This document shows, in pieces, positions 1 to 9,327 of a stretch of DNA of 64,000 bases (position 1 is the stretch's first letter; each line of letters begins with the position of its first letter). The translations under genes and the position numbers were made by a program. The notes under the pieces were generated by a model. That model saw only the letters and a program-made list of their open reading frames with translations, was not told the DNA's origin and did not search any database. The stretch comes from Syngnathus acus (taxonomy: Eukaryota > Chordata > Actinopteri > Syngnathiformes > Syngnathidae), in contig NC_051096.1 of assembly GCF_901709675.1 (NCBI RefSeq), positions 1,355,001 through 1,419,000 of the forward strand. The letters run 5' to 3'.

Positions 1-76
1 AAACGTGTGTTTAACGAGGGAAACTTGGAAAACATGTAGAAAGGCGGCCCCCGAGGACTGGAGTTTGAGACCCCTG
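1..76. mobile_element. End of a hAT-like non-autonomous DNA transposon, cut by the window edge
   Basis: The piece ends in a terminal-repeat-like sequence reading GAGTTTGAGACCCCTG, directly followed by CTCTAGAA, a plausible 8-bp hAT target site next to BEL/Pao sequence. Read in reverse, the end resembles the common fish hAT family whose ends contain GTCTCAAACTC and a GC-rich GGGGGCCG stretch. A similar end lies at the other edge of the window near 63,715. Only one end is visible, so size and coding capacity are unknown. Confidence 0.5.
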
Positions 77-752
77 CTCTAGAAGCAACGGCTAGCATCA
101 ACGGTAGTGAGCGAGGTAGCAGGAAGATTCAACTCGATGAGAATCCCTTTAACCCACTGGAACGGACCAGAGAATATGTCGCCCAGCAGTCCAAGGAGCA
201 TTCAACCGCCGCGCTGGAAGAATACGCTCTTAACTGACCCGCTAAACGTATTATCCAACTTATTAGCCTCCGCACCTTCTCACTCAGGATGACACTAACC
301 AGCTACACACAGAGCCCCCAGCGCCGCCACATGTACTCTCCCAGGATGAGCCTGTTCAGCTACGTACTCGGCTAACCTTGGCATCACAACCATTTTCTCA
401 AGACGAGCCTGGACAACGATTCACAGAGTCAACAATGGCACCACATCTACACTCTCACGACGAGGCAAGATGGCTACACGTAGAGTCTGCATCAGCACCT
501 TATCTTCCCCCGCAAGGTGTTGATTCATATCTACGTGCAAATACCGTGCCAGGTAACTCTATTACAGCTCCACGGCCCATATCAGAGAATGGTCCGGCCG
601 ATGCCAACCTCACCTATACACCAGCGAACAGACTACCAGCTCATTGGCCACAACAACATGCCCCTATCACATCTCTTATTCCAAGAGATACACAGGGCCA
701 TTAGGGCACATATACAGCTACACTCAGATACCGGGGTCCATCACGTCCTACC

Positions 753-1040
753 GTGCCCAACTACACACCCCAAAGCAACCAGCACAACCAATCAGGTATC
801 AACGACGTTGTCAGATATTTCGCCCGTCGCGAGCTGGTCACTACAGGTATAACTCAATTCAACGACAAGCCTGCAAGCTACAGAACTTGGCGCCTGTCCT
901 TTCAAAACGCAGTGAGAGGACTCAATCTCACTCCCAGCGAGGAGATGGATCTACTGGTCAAGTGGCTTGGGAAAGAGTCGGGAGAGCAAGCAACGCGTAT
1001 CAGGGATGTCAATGCCAATCACCCCCAACGAGTACTCTAG
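753..1040 (+). pseudogene. BEL/Pao gag fragment
   Basis: This 95-codon open stretch contains the BEL/Pao gag signature: FNDKPASYRTWRLSF followed by a leucine-rich segment and LLVKWLGKESGEQA. The frame stops at the hAT insertion. Reading resumes in the same frame after the target duplication at 1946-1953 with TWDRLDACYRAPEV, which fits the family. The role would have been capsid formation. It is now fragmentary, and earlier stops separate it from upstream gag-like sequence (378-704). Confidence 0.7.
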
Positions 1041-1042
1041 AT

Positions 1043-1945
1043 CAGTGGTCCCCAACCACCGGGCCGCGGACCGGTACCGGTCCGTGGGTCACTTGGTACC
1101 GGGCCGCGGAGCCGCACAGGAAAAAAAAAAAAATTTATATATATATTTTTTTATTGACGATCAATTCATTCATGTTAAGACGCTCGTCCCGGTCACGTGA
1201 CATGTTTCCCCAGTCGAGCCCGCAAAGCTAGCAAAAATGAGTAAGAATTTATTTTGAAAAATATAAAAAATTTGGCGAATCTCTCCCAATTACATCTGTC
1301 GGTGCATCTGAAAAATAAGGACTCTTGACACAGGGCGCTCGTCTCGGTCACGTGACATGTCACCACAGTCAAGCCCGCGAGGCAAGCAAAAATGAGCAAG
1401 AAACAGAGAAGTTTGGAAAGCTTCTTCGGAAAGGGAAAAACGTCCAATGAGGACACTGAAGAAGAAGAGGCTACGACTTCTCAGAAAAGGAAAGCTGCAT
1501 TTAAAAGAACATTTCTGGAGTCCTACTTAAAATATGGATTTATCGCCACAGGTGACTCTGACGCGCCAAGTGCACTCCGCATATGTGGCGAAAGGCTAGC
1601 TAACGAGGCAATGAAGCCTTCAAACCTGCTTCGGCACATGGAGACCAAGCATCCTGCATTTAAAGACAAACCTTAACCACTTCGGGTGTCATTGTCTCCG
1701 ATTACGCCTAGATGGGAACGGCTCATTTCTGAGAAAAGAGCTCGGTGCTCCCACTAATTCAACGTTTTATTTTTATGTGGTTTATATGTTTTTATGCCAG
1801 TCGTATCATTTTATTTCATCCTATTTATATATATAAATATTTAAATAATAAATATATAAATATATTTATTTATATAAAGGCCGGTCCGCGAAAATATTTC
1901 TGACACGTAACCGGTCCGTGGTGCAAAAAAGGTTGGGGACCACTG
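1043..1945 (+). mobile_element. hAT DNA transposon, internally deleted, with 8-bp target duplication
   Basis: The element has 15-bp terminal inverted repeats, CAGTGGTCCCCAACC at the left and its complement at the right. It is flanked by the perfect 8-bp duplication CTCTAGAT (1035-1042 and 1946-1953), the hallmark of hAT insertion. At 903 bp it is far shorter than an autonomous hAT. It keeps only the transposase N-terminal exon (1392-1676), with AT-rich sequence elsewhere. It interrupts BEL/Pao gag. A second copy of the family sits at 7295-9270 in the opposite orientation. Confidence 0.92.
1392..1676 (+). pseudogene. N-terminal fragment of hAT transposase (zinc-finger region)
   Basis: The 94-codon reading frame begins MSKKQRSLESFFGKGK, continues through an acidic stretch, and ends in a BED/ZBED-like finger region with LLRHMETKHP. 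The other copy in this window (7603-7788, minus) has a Cys-x2-Cys pair (LCIICGDRL). Here the equivalent reads ALRICGERL, so the first zinc-ligand Cys is lost and one residue is missing. The catalytic hAT domain is absent, so it cannot transpose by itself. Confidence 0.7.
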
Positions 1946-2121
1946 CTCTAGATGACATGGGACAGACTGGACGCATGCTACAGAGCCCCTGAAGTAGTCG
2001 AAGAGGGTCTCTTCCAACGCATCAACAATTTCCCAAAAATTACCAAGTCCCTTGGTTCAAAGGCTGCCCTTTAGCCTGCAAGAGAAGTGGCAGACTAACG
2101 TATTCAGCTACAAACAACATT

Positions 2122-3264
2122 ATGGATTTTCATTCCCCCTTCGGAATTTTCGTGGACTTCATCTTCCATCAGGCTAAAATCATGAATGACCCGAGCTTCA
2201 AGGCCATTAGCCAAACGCACATACCTGAACCAAGCAAGAACATGAAAATTCACAGACAAAGGGAGATCTCAGTCCACAAGACGGACGTCGGTGCTGCGGA
2301 GCGCAGCGCTGGAGCCGAGAGCCCCAATCGCCAGTGCCCTATTCACAAAAAGCCCCACCTGTTAAGGAAATGTCGAGCTTTCCGGGAGAAACCCATAGAG
2401 GAGAGGAGAGCGTTCCTGAAAGAACACAGAATCTGCTTTAAATGTTGCACGTCTACTAAGCACATGGCCCAGGACTGCAAGTATACAGCCACATGTATTG
2501 AATGCGGGAGTGAGAAACATAACTCTGCACTTCACCCTGGACCGGTATCGCAGACCAAGGAGCCAGCCCCCACTACAGAGCATGGCGGAGAGCTAGCCCC
2601 TACAGCTCCTTCGGAGGTCACAAGCAATTGCACCGATGTCTGCGGTGGCGATCAGAGCAACAGATCATGCTCTAAAATCTGCCTTGTCAGGATCTACCCT
2701 GTCAACTATCGTGGGAAAGCGACAAAGGTCTACGCAATCATCAATGAACACAGCAACAGACCCTTGGCTCGTTCCGAGTTCTTCGACACCTTCAATGTCC
2801 AAGGACCCCCTTCTCCATACTCTCTCCGCACATACTCTGGAGTGACAGAAACCATGGGAAGAAGAGCTCCGGGCTACCAAATCGAATCCATGGACGGCAA
2901 AGTTAGGCTTCTTTTACCAAGTCTTGTAGAATGCAACGACATCCCAAACAACAGATCCGAGATACCAACTCCGAATGCTGCATCCAACCACCCTCACCTG
3001 AAATCAATCGCTCATCTCATCCCAGAACTTGAACAGAGCACTCCCATAATGCTTCTCCTTGGGCGAGACATCACCATGGCCCATAAAGTCCGCAAGCAGG
3101 TGAACGGTCCAAGAGATGCTCCATTCGCCCAGAAACTCGACCTTGGATGGGCGATCGTCGGACCTTCCCGTGTGTTTGGAAGGGGTTCACGCCCCTGTAT
3201 ACAAGGACTACAGAGCGGAAACGCCCCTCCATCTTCGAACCCTGCCCGAACGTCTTTCAGGTGA
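2122..3264 (+). pseudogene. BEL/Pao gag zinc knuckles and aspartic-protease-like region
   Basis: The open stretch starts with the last part of gag (HQAKIMNDPSFKAI). A cysteine/histidine-rich segment follows with the spacing of BEL/Pao knuckles: CPIHKKPHLLRKC, then CFKCCTSTKHMAQDC, then CIECGSEKHNSALH. Next comes a DUF1758-like protease region with LVRIYP at its start. The expected catalytic Asp-Thr/Ser-Gly is not evident; the aligned place reads AIINEHSNRPLA, so the protease looks inactivated. The frame ends near the SINE insertion at 3282. Confidence 0.75.
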
Positions 3265-3281
3265 AAGAGAGGTACAGTCAA

Positions 3282-3592
3282 GTTAAAGTTAAAGTTAAAG
3301 TCCCAATGATCGTCACACACACACCTGGGTGTCGTGAAATTTGTCCTCTGCATTTAACCCATCCCCATGTGATTTTAATCCATCCCCTGGGGGAGAGGGG
3401 AGCAGTGAGCAGCAGCGGTGCCGCGCTCGGGAATCAGTTGGTGATCTAACCCCCCAATTCCAACCCTTAATGCTGAGTGCCAAGCAGGGAGGCAATGGGT
3501 CCCATTTTTATAGTCTTTGGTATGACCCGGCCGGGGTTTGAACCCACAACCTTCCAGTCTCAGGGCGGACACTCTACCACTAGGCCACTGAG
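3282..3592 (-). mobile_element. tRNA-derived SINE, 311 bp, inserted in BEL/Pao
   Basis: Read on the minus strand, the head contains a polymerase III A box (TGGCCTAGTGGTAGAGTG) and a B box (GGTTTGAACCCC in the + text is its complement). A body follows, then a short repeated tail of the AACTTT type. The exact 7-bp duplication CAGTCAA flanks it (3275-3281 and 3593-3599). A shorter copy of the same family lies at 25,432-25,680 on the plus strand. Confidence 0.85.
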
Positions 3593-3715
3593 CAGTCAAT
3601 TCCAAGGCACCAATCATCCTAAGCTACAGTCGACAGAGAAACTTACCGGCAACGGAGAAACCGACCAGCTGGGTTCTACAGTGTTTCAACAAACAATGTA
3701 TAATATAATAATAAG

Positions 3716-4300
3716 GTGGCTCCCTCCATTGACGACCTCTCGTTCCTGAACATCATGGAAAGGAACCTAAAGAAAGACAAAGATAATAGCTGGGTGGCCC
3801 CGCTTCCATTTAAGTCACCAAGGCGTCACCTCCCTGAAAACAAAGTCCAGGCCACAAATCGACTTTCATCACTGAGACGGAGTCTTGAAAGGAAACCAGC
3901 GATGAAACAGCATTTCCTCACCTTCATGGAGAAGGTCTTTCGGAACAAACACGCAGAAGTGGCCCCTCCTCTGAAGGAGGACGAAGAGCGTTGGCACTTG
4001 CCAACCTTCGGCGTTTATCATCCAAAGAAGCCCGGCAACATCCGTGTGGTGTTCGACTCAACCGCCCAGCACGGAGGAGTCTCACTGAATAATGTTCTGC
4101 TGACCGGGCCTGACCTTAACAGTACCCTGCTTGGGGTACTTCTTAGGTTCCGGAAGGAGGCTGTGGCAGTGACAGTGGACATCGAACAAATGTTCCACTG
4201 TTTCCTCGTCAGGGAAGAGGACCGCAACTTCTTGAGGTTCCTGTGGTTGCGGGACCACGACCCATCCAAAGACATTACCGAGTACCGCATGAGGGTCTGA
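3716..4300 (+). pseudogene. BEL/Pao reverse transcriptase, N-terminal part
   Basis: The 194-codon stretch contains the BEL/Pao RT entry region: WHLPTFGVYHPKK, the substrate-handling RVVFDSTAQ, and the A motif TVDIEQMFHCF, where the catalytic Asp is present. It ends at a stop just after YRMRV, and the YxDD box is not seen downstream. It would have copied element RNA into DNA; it is now truncated. Confidence 0.8.
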
Positions 4301-4359
4301 CAAGGAGACGTGCTTGTTCGGTTGAGATCCGGTGGCAAAGTGTTAGAATTCTAGAGTGA

Positions 4360-4478
4360 AAATGTGTGCAAGCACCGCAGCAAAATACGCAGAGGAACGT
4401 TGTGCAATTAAAGAGGAAAAGGACCGTCTACGACTGGAAGCTCTTTGGCAGCAGCCTCATGTTATGTTACGCAGAGCA
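4360..4478 (+). pseudogene. Relic first coding exon of a fish C2H2 zinc-finger gene
   Basis: An ATG opens about 40 codons beginning MCASTAAKYAEERC, with a Glu/Lys-rich coiled segment and then WQQPHVMLRRA. This resembles the N-terminal exon of expanded C2H2 zinc-finger genes of percomorph fishes (family recalled, not searched). A splice-donor-like GCAG/GTTGGTAA follows at the place where such exons end. No zinc-finger exon is visible before the repeats start, so it looks like a stranded fragment. Confidence 0.45.
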
Positions 4479-4659
4479 GGTTGGTAAACATGTTTTATTC
4501 TCACTAGTTTAGAAAACAACTATTTTCTATGAAGAATAATATTCCAGTTTTTATTTTTAGGACGATCCTACTGCATGCGTAGACAGAGTAATGAGAACAT
4601 GATAGGCACATTAAAAAGTCGTTTCTCTTGAAACTGGGTATTTCATCTACAGATAGAAT

Positions 4660-4850
4660 CCAATCCAATACAATACAAGACAATACATCTTTATTTATCC
4701 CTCAAATACAACTGAAAATATCAGAAACCTTGGCCAATACAAAGATAAAAACTATCCTCCATTGGCTTTGTTTAAAGCGGTTATAGATGAAAGAGTGTCC
4801 TTTCACCAGGGCATCAAAGGCAACTGCTCCAACTAGATTTGAAAAGTAAA
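4660..4850 (-). repeat. 3' tail of a LINE or LINE-dependent SINE, reversed
   Basis: On the minus strand the segment ends in GGGATAAATAAAGATGTATT followed by a degenerate pentamer repeat of the ATTGT/ATTGG type. This is how several fish LINE families finish. No coding sequence remains. Confidence 0.5.
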
Positions 4851-5149
4851 CAATTAGCTGTAGCGTCTATTGAGAGACAAACGAAGATGATTTAGTTTTC
4901 CTGTCCAATATAGATCTGGTTCACAGTCCGCTCCTTTGTCTTCATCCTCATCTCCAACCAGCCATCTTTCAGCCACATCAATGCAGACTGCAACAGCACT
5001 GGGACTTCCGCTGAACAAAACGGGAACGGGAAAAAAAAAAAACGCAGGCATAAAAAACACAAACGCCCTGTGGCCATCAATTGGCAACAGTCAAATAGCG
5101 CAGGCGTTCCATCATGATCACTGCTGCCACGCGCATGCTGCGGAGAAGG

Positions 5150-5940
5150 CGCTTTTTTTTTTTTTTTTTTTTGGTATGGCGCCGACGTGAGTGGCAGCCT
5201 CCCAACAGTGTTCTCTCTTTTTCTCTTTATTTCCCTCTTTTCTCCTTTTTCTTTCTGTCTTTTTGTCCATATGGCGATGCTGGTGCCTTCTACCGCACCT
5301 CGGTATTGCTTCGTATCGGATAATTTTTTTTCCCCTGGGACCGGGATAGCTACGCACATCGGTCGAGACCGGCGTAACTCTACGACGGCTTCCTGCTCAT
5401 CCGGCCGGTGCTGACTGGGTCCCTTGCCTTGGCCTCGCAGCCGCGACCCCTGTTGGGAGTCCGCTCCCTCGTGCTCGTCGGAACCAACGACCTTCGGCGT
5501 GCTAGCCTCGTGGTGACCATCTGCACGTGCCCCGACTGGGTGCCCAGGACGCTGCTCACACGTTTGCCTGCTATGTGATGTTTTCACCGATTCACGACCA
5601 CGGTCCATTGGGCGCCGTTGGACTGGACTGCCCTTACACGTGTCTATGGACCCCGTGGAGGCTATTTTGTGTGTTTTGGGGTGTCCTCTGATATTGAGGG
5701 GTGGTGGTTGGCCGCTGTTACTTTTTTCCTTTGTGTTTTTGCTTTGCTTTGATTGCTTTTATCTTTCGCACTTTCTGGCTTTCTTTGTGGCGCCGTTGTG
5801 TGGCAGCCTTATGAGCGCCTATTGAGTTGCGCTCATGCCATCTGTGTGTCTTTTGTATACCCGCTCTGTGGTATGGATACTGCTGGGGCCTGAATTTCCC
5901 CACCCCCGGGGATCAATAAATAAATGTTCAATCAAATCTA
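5150..5940 (+). mobile_element. Coding-deficient LINE-derived repeat (5' UTR joined to 3' tail)
   Basis: The element starts with a T-run and ATGGCGCCGACGTGAGTGGC, and has pyrimidine-rich and GC-rich blocks. It ends with GGGGATCAATAAATAAATG and an AATC-type tail, as in fish LINEs. No endonuclease or RT is present, so it appears to be an internally deleted copy moved in trans. Its last 120 bp recur at about 7160-7290 (shared block around GTGGCGCCGTT and ATGCCATCTGTGTGTC). Confidence 0.5.
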
Positions 5941-6235
5941 AAGAGGGGCCTGCTTGCATCCAACAGCTTTGAGCAGCTAAAGGACTTTTGAAACAGCATT
6001 TGGTCTTCGAGTCTTTGGACGAAATATATTTTTTCTTGGTTTAAAACAATTAAAAATAGAGAAAATAAAGAAGAAATCTCACCTAATAATTTTTTTTTCA
6101 TTTAAAAGAATTTTACATTACAGTAAGATGTATTTTTGTGTCAAGGCAAGTATAGCCGTATCTCAGTGAGATACGAGTTAAGGGGCTTGAATAATAATGT
6201 ATAAAGACACTTAATTTGAAATAACCACTAAAATC

Positions 6236-7062
6236 GACCATCGACGGTGCTGTGGTGGGGAGAGTGAGCAGCGCCAGGTTCCTGGGGGTGCACATCAGTG
6301 AGGATCTCTCCTGGTCCACCAACACCGCATCACTGGCGAAGAAGGCCCAGCGCCGCCTGTACTTCCTTTGGAAACTCAGGCGAGCGGGCGCTCCTCCGGC
6401 CGTCATGACTACATTTTACCGCGGCACCATTGAGAGCGTCCTCTCCAGCTGTATTGCTGTTTGGGGTGGCAGCTGCACTGACTACAACTTGAAGTCCCTG
6501 CAGCGCATAGTGAACACGGCTGGTAAGACTATTGGTGCTTCTCTCCCCTCCTTGAAGGACATTTACACCTCCCATCTCACCCGCAAGGCGACCGCGATTG
6601 TGAGTGATGTGTGTCACCCCGCTCACTCTCTGTTTGATCTTCTGCCCTCTGGGAGGAGGTACAGGAGCCTGCGCTCCCGCACCACCAGACTCTCCAACAG
6701 CTTCATACTCCAGGCTGTTAGGATCCTGAACTCGCTCCCCCTTTCTGCGTAGCGTCCTGTTCTTTGCGCTATGCTTACTGTCTGCTGTATGCACACTGGC
6801 TCAGTTTTGCTCCTCTTATTTATTGGGTTGTTTGTTTATTATTTATTCATCGCTCATATTATTTATTTATTATTTTTTATTTATTATTTATCGTTTGTGC
6901 CTTCTTGTTTTTATTTTGTGTCGTCTACTTGTATGTCTATCGTGTGCTATGTCTCGTCACCGTGGGATGGAGGAAACGGTATTTCGGTTTCTTTGTGTGT
7001 CTTGACACATGAAGGGATTGACAATAAAGCTGACTTTGACTTTGACTTTGACTTTGAAAAGG
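6236..7062 (+). mobile_element. 5'-truncated L2 LINE, 3' end of ORF2 plus tail
   Basis: The segment encodes the last ~160 residues of an L2 ORF2, open from about 6252 to 6752. Family motifs are [23 protein letters not shown] and HSLFDLLPSGRRYRSL. A 3' UTR follows, then GACAATAAAGCTGACTTTG and a GACTTT repeat tail. Near-identical segments occur at 10,929-11,600 (minus) and 19,130-20,108 (plus). The 5' truncation is typical of target-primed reverse transcription. Confidence 0.88.
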
Positions 7063-7159
7063 CTTCTGACTGGGCCACCATTCTAAAATGTGCAAGGACG
7101 GACCCTGCCAAATATTGCAGAATTAAAAAATAATCTTTTGTAAATTTTATTGTTACTTT

Positions 7160-7286
7160 TTTTTCTCCTTTGTCTTATTGCTTTGCTTTGATGGCTTTTA
7201 ACTTACTGGCTTTCTTTGTGGCGCCGTTTTGTGGCAGCCTTATAAGATAAGAGCCTGTTGAGTTGCGCTCATGCCATCTGTGTGTC
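7160..7286 (+). repeat. Second, partial copy of the 5150-5940 LINE-derived repeat
   Basis: This stretch repeats the block at about 5735-5855, sharing GGCTTTCTTTGTGGCGCCGT and GAGTTGCGCTCATGCCATCT. It is interrupted at GTGTCTTTT by the hAT and Tc1 insertions that follow. Confidence 0.65.
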
Positions 7287-7602
7287 TTTTACAGCAGTGA
7301 TCCCCAACCTTTTTTGCGCCACGGACCGGTTACGTGTCAGAAATATTTTCGCGGACCGGCCTTTATATAAATAAATAATACATTTATATAACTAAATAAT
7401 ACATTTATATAAATAAATAATACATTTATAATAAATATATGAATACGATGAAACAAAATGATACGACTGGCATAAAAACAAGTATAAACGACATTAAAAT
7501 AAAACTCACCATTACATTGAATTAGTGGGAGCACTGAGCTTGTTTCTCAGAAACGAGCCGGTCCCATCTAGGCGTAATCGGAGACAATGACACCCGAAGT
7601 GG

Positions 7603-7788
7603 TTAAGGTTTGTCTTTTAATGCAGGATGCTTGGTCTCCATGTGCCGAAGCAGTTTTGAGGGCTTCATTGCCTCGTTAGCTAGCCTGTCGCCACATATTA
7701 TGCAGAGTGGGCTTGGCGCGTCATAGTCTTTTAAATGCAGCTTTCCTTTTCTTAGAAGTCGTAGCCTCTTCTTCTTCCGTCTCCTCAT
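7603..7788 (-). pseudogene. N-terminal fragment of hAT transposase, second copy
   Basis: The minus-strand frame ends LLRHMETKHPALKDKP, like the copy at 1392-1676. It retains the finger pair LCIICGDRL (Cys-x2-Cys). Its start is disrupted: the MSKKQR-type sequence lies upstream at about 7800-7842 but in another frame. It is therefore a frameshifted remnant with no catalytic domain. Confidence 0.65.
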
Positions 7789-7972
7789 TGGGCTTTTTTC
7801 CCTTTCCGAAGAAGCTTTCCAAACATCTCTGTTTCTTGCTCATTTTTGCTTGCTTCGCGGGCTCAACTGAGGTGACATGTCACGTGACCGAGACGAGCGT
7901 CTTGACCTGAACCGACGGATGTAATTAGGAGAGAATCACCAATTTTTTTATATTTTTCAAAATAAATACTTA

Positions 7973-9081
7973 CCGTATTTTCCGCCCTATAAGGCGCACC
8001 TAAAAACCTAAATTTTTATCAAAAGTCGACAGTGCGCCTTATAGTCCGGTGCGCCTTATATATGGATCAATTGATGAATTTGTTGATCCATACTGGTTGT
8101 ACACAGTGCTCTGCCAAAATGTTTCAGTACGTTTTAGTACGACTAGTAAATTACAAGGTCGCATCGCCTCCCAACATTATGGCAACTGTAGTCAGGGGGC
8201 GTCACCGAATAGTTGTTGTACCCGCGAGGCTATTTCATTTAAAAATAGGCTGCTCCGTTAATGTTTCGAGTAAATTTACGGATTGATATGGAAGGGAAAC
8301 ATAGGTAAGCAGTACCAATGTGTTAGATCGAACTTTAGTCAGTTCCGATCATTTTATAGGAGATCGTTTGAGAAACGCGATTGTTTACATTTTGCTGAGG
8401 CTCATGGGAGATTGCGAGCTGAGGCTCATGGGACTTTGCGGATGGCTAATGCTATAACGATAGCTGCTATACGTACCAGGCTATTTCATGTCAAAATAGG
8501 CTGCTCTGTTAATGTTTCGAGTAAATCTACGGATCGATATGGAAGGGAAACATAGGTAAGTAGTACCAATGCGTTAGATCGAACTTTAGTCAGTTCCGAT
8601 CATTTTATAGGAGATCGTTTGAGAAACGCGATTGTTTACGCTTTGCTGAGGCTCATGGGAGATTGCGAGCTGAGGCTCGTGGGACTTTGCGGATGGCTAA
8701 TGCTATAACGATAGCTGCTATACGTACCATGCTATTTCATGTCAAAATAGGCTGCTCTGTTAATGTTTCGAGTAAATCTACGGATCGATATGGAAGGGAA
8801 ACATAGGTAAGTAGTACCAATGCGTTAGATCGAACTTTAGTCAGTTCCGATCATTTTATAGGAGATCGTTTGAGAAACGCGATTGTTTACAGAGGGCTCG
8901 TTGGTTATTGGCTAGTGGATGCATACCGCAACCCTAGTCAACCTCAGTTTGTTGCAGTATAGCTTCTATTTTATGCGCCTTATAATCCGGTGCGCCTTAT
9001 ATATGGACAAAGTTTTAAAATGGGCCGTTCATTGAAGGTGCGCCTTATAATCCGGTGCGCCTTTTAGGGCGGAAAATACGG
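7973..9081. mobile_element. TA-flanked non-autonomous DNA transposon, 1109 bp, with internal tandem array
   Basis: The ends are inverted, CCGTATTTTCCGCCCTA at the left and its complement at the right, flanked by TA on each side (7971-7972 and 9082-9083). The empty site can be read in the sister hAT copy (1043-1945), which has one TA at the equivalent place, so the boundaries are exact. Near both ends the words GTGCGCCTTATA and CGGTGCGCC recur. There is no transposase. About 660 bp of the interior is a 251-bp tandem repeat. The superfamily is uncertain. Confidence 0.85.
8230..8892. repeat. 251-bp tandem repeat, about 2.6 copies
   Basis: CTATTTCAT followed by a GGCTGCTC word recurs at 8230, 8481 and 8732, a constant 251-bp step. 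Each unit contains GATCGAACTTTAGTCAGTTC and GAGATCGTTTGAGAAACGC. The third unit ends early at GATTGTTTACAGAGG. Units 2 and 3 are nearly identical and unit 1 is more diverged. The array lies wholly inside the 7973-9081 transposon. Confidence 0.9.
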
Positions 9082-9327
9082 TACTCATTTTTGCTAGCTT
9101 TGCGGGCTCGACTAGGGAAACATGTCACGTGACCGGGACGAGCGTCTTGACCTGAATTAATTGATCGTCGATTAAAACATTTTATTTTTTTTTCTGTGTG
9201 GCTTGGCGGCCCGGTACCAAGTGACCCACGGACCGGTACCGGTCCGCGGCCCGGTGGTTGGGGACCACTGTTTTACAGGACTGTCTCATAAAATTAGAAT
9301 ATTGTGATAATGTTCTTTATTTTCTGT

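Larger units (their letters stand above)
77..4320 (+). mobile_element. Degraded BEL/Pao LTR retrotransposon (gag to reverse transcriptase)
   Basis: Three blocks in one orientation give the BEL/Pao order. A gag block lies at about 753-1040 and resumes after 1953. Zinc knuckles and an aspartic-protease-like region lie within about 2122-3264. The first part of the reverse transcriptase is at 3716-4300. A hAT (1043-1945) and a SINE (3282-3592) split it, and both left target duplications, so they arrived later. Several stops are present, and the sequence leaves the family just after 4300. No LTR was recognised, and RNase H and integrase are missing. It is a dead fragment. Confidence 0.85.
7295..9270 (-). 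mobile_element. hAT transposon, same family as 1043-1945, with a nested TA-flanked element
   Basis: The left end reads CAGTGATCCCCAACC and the right end is complementary to CAGTGGTCCCCAACC. The flanks are a perfect 8-bp duplication, TTTTACAG (7287-7294 and 9271-9278). The transposase N-terminal exon is on the minus strand at 7603-7788. Without the nested 1109-bp element (7973-9081) it would be close in size to the 903-bp copy. It landed exactly on the junction between Tc1 and its flank, so it is younger than that Tc1. Confidence 0.92.

Noticed and set aside
3282-3592. Functional tRNA gene
   Set aside because: A and B boxes are present, but they belong to a 311-bp SINE with a body, a repeat tail and a target duplication; the other copy at 25,432 behaves the same.
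8230-8892. Regular repeats resembling a CRISPR array
   Set aside because: The units are 251 bp, directly joined and lack spacers; the DNA is eukaryotic and lies inside a transposon.
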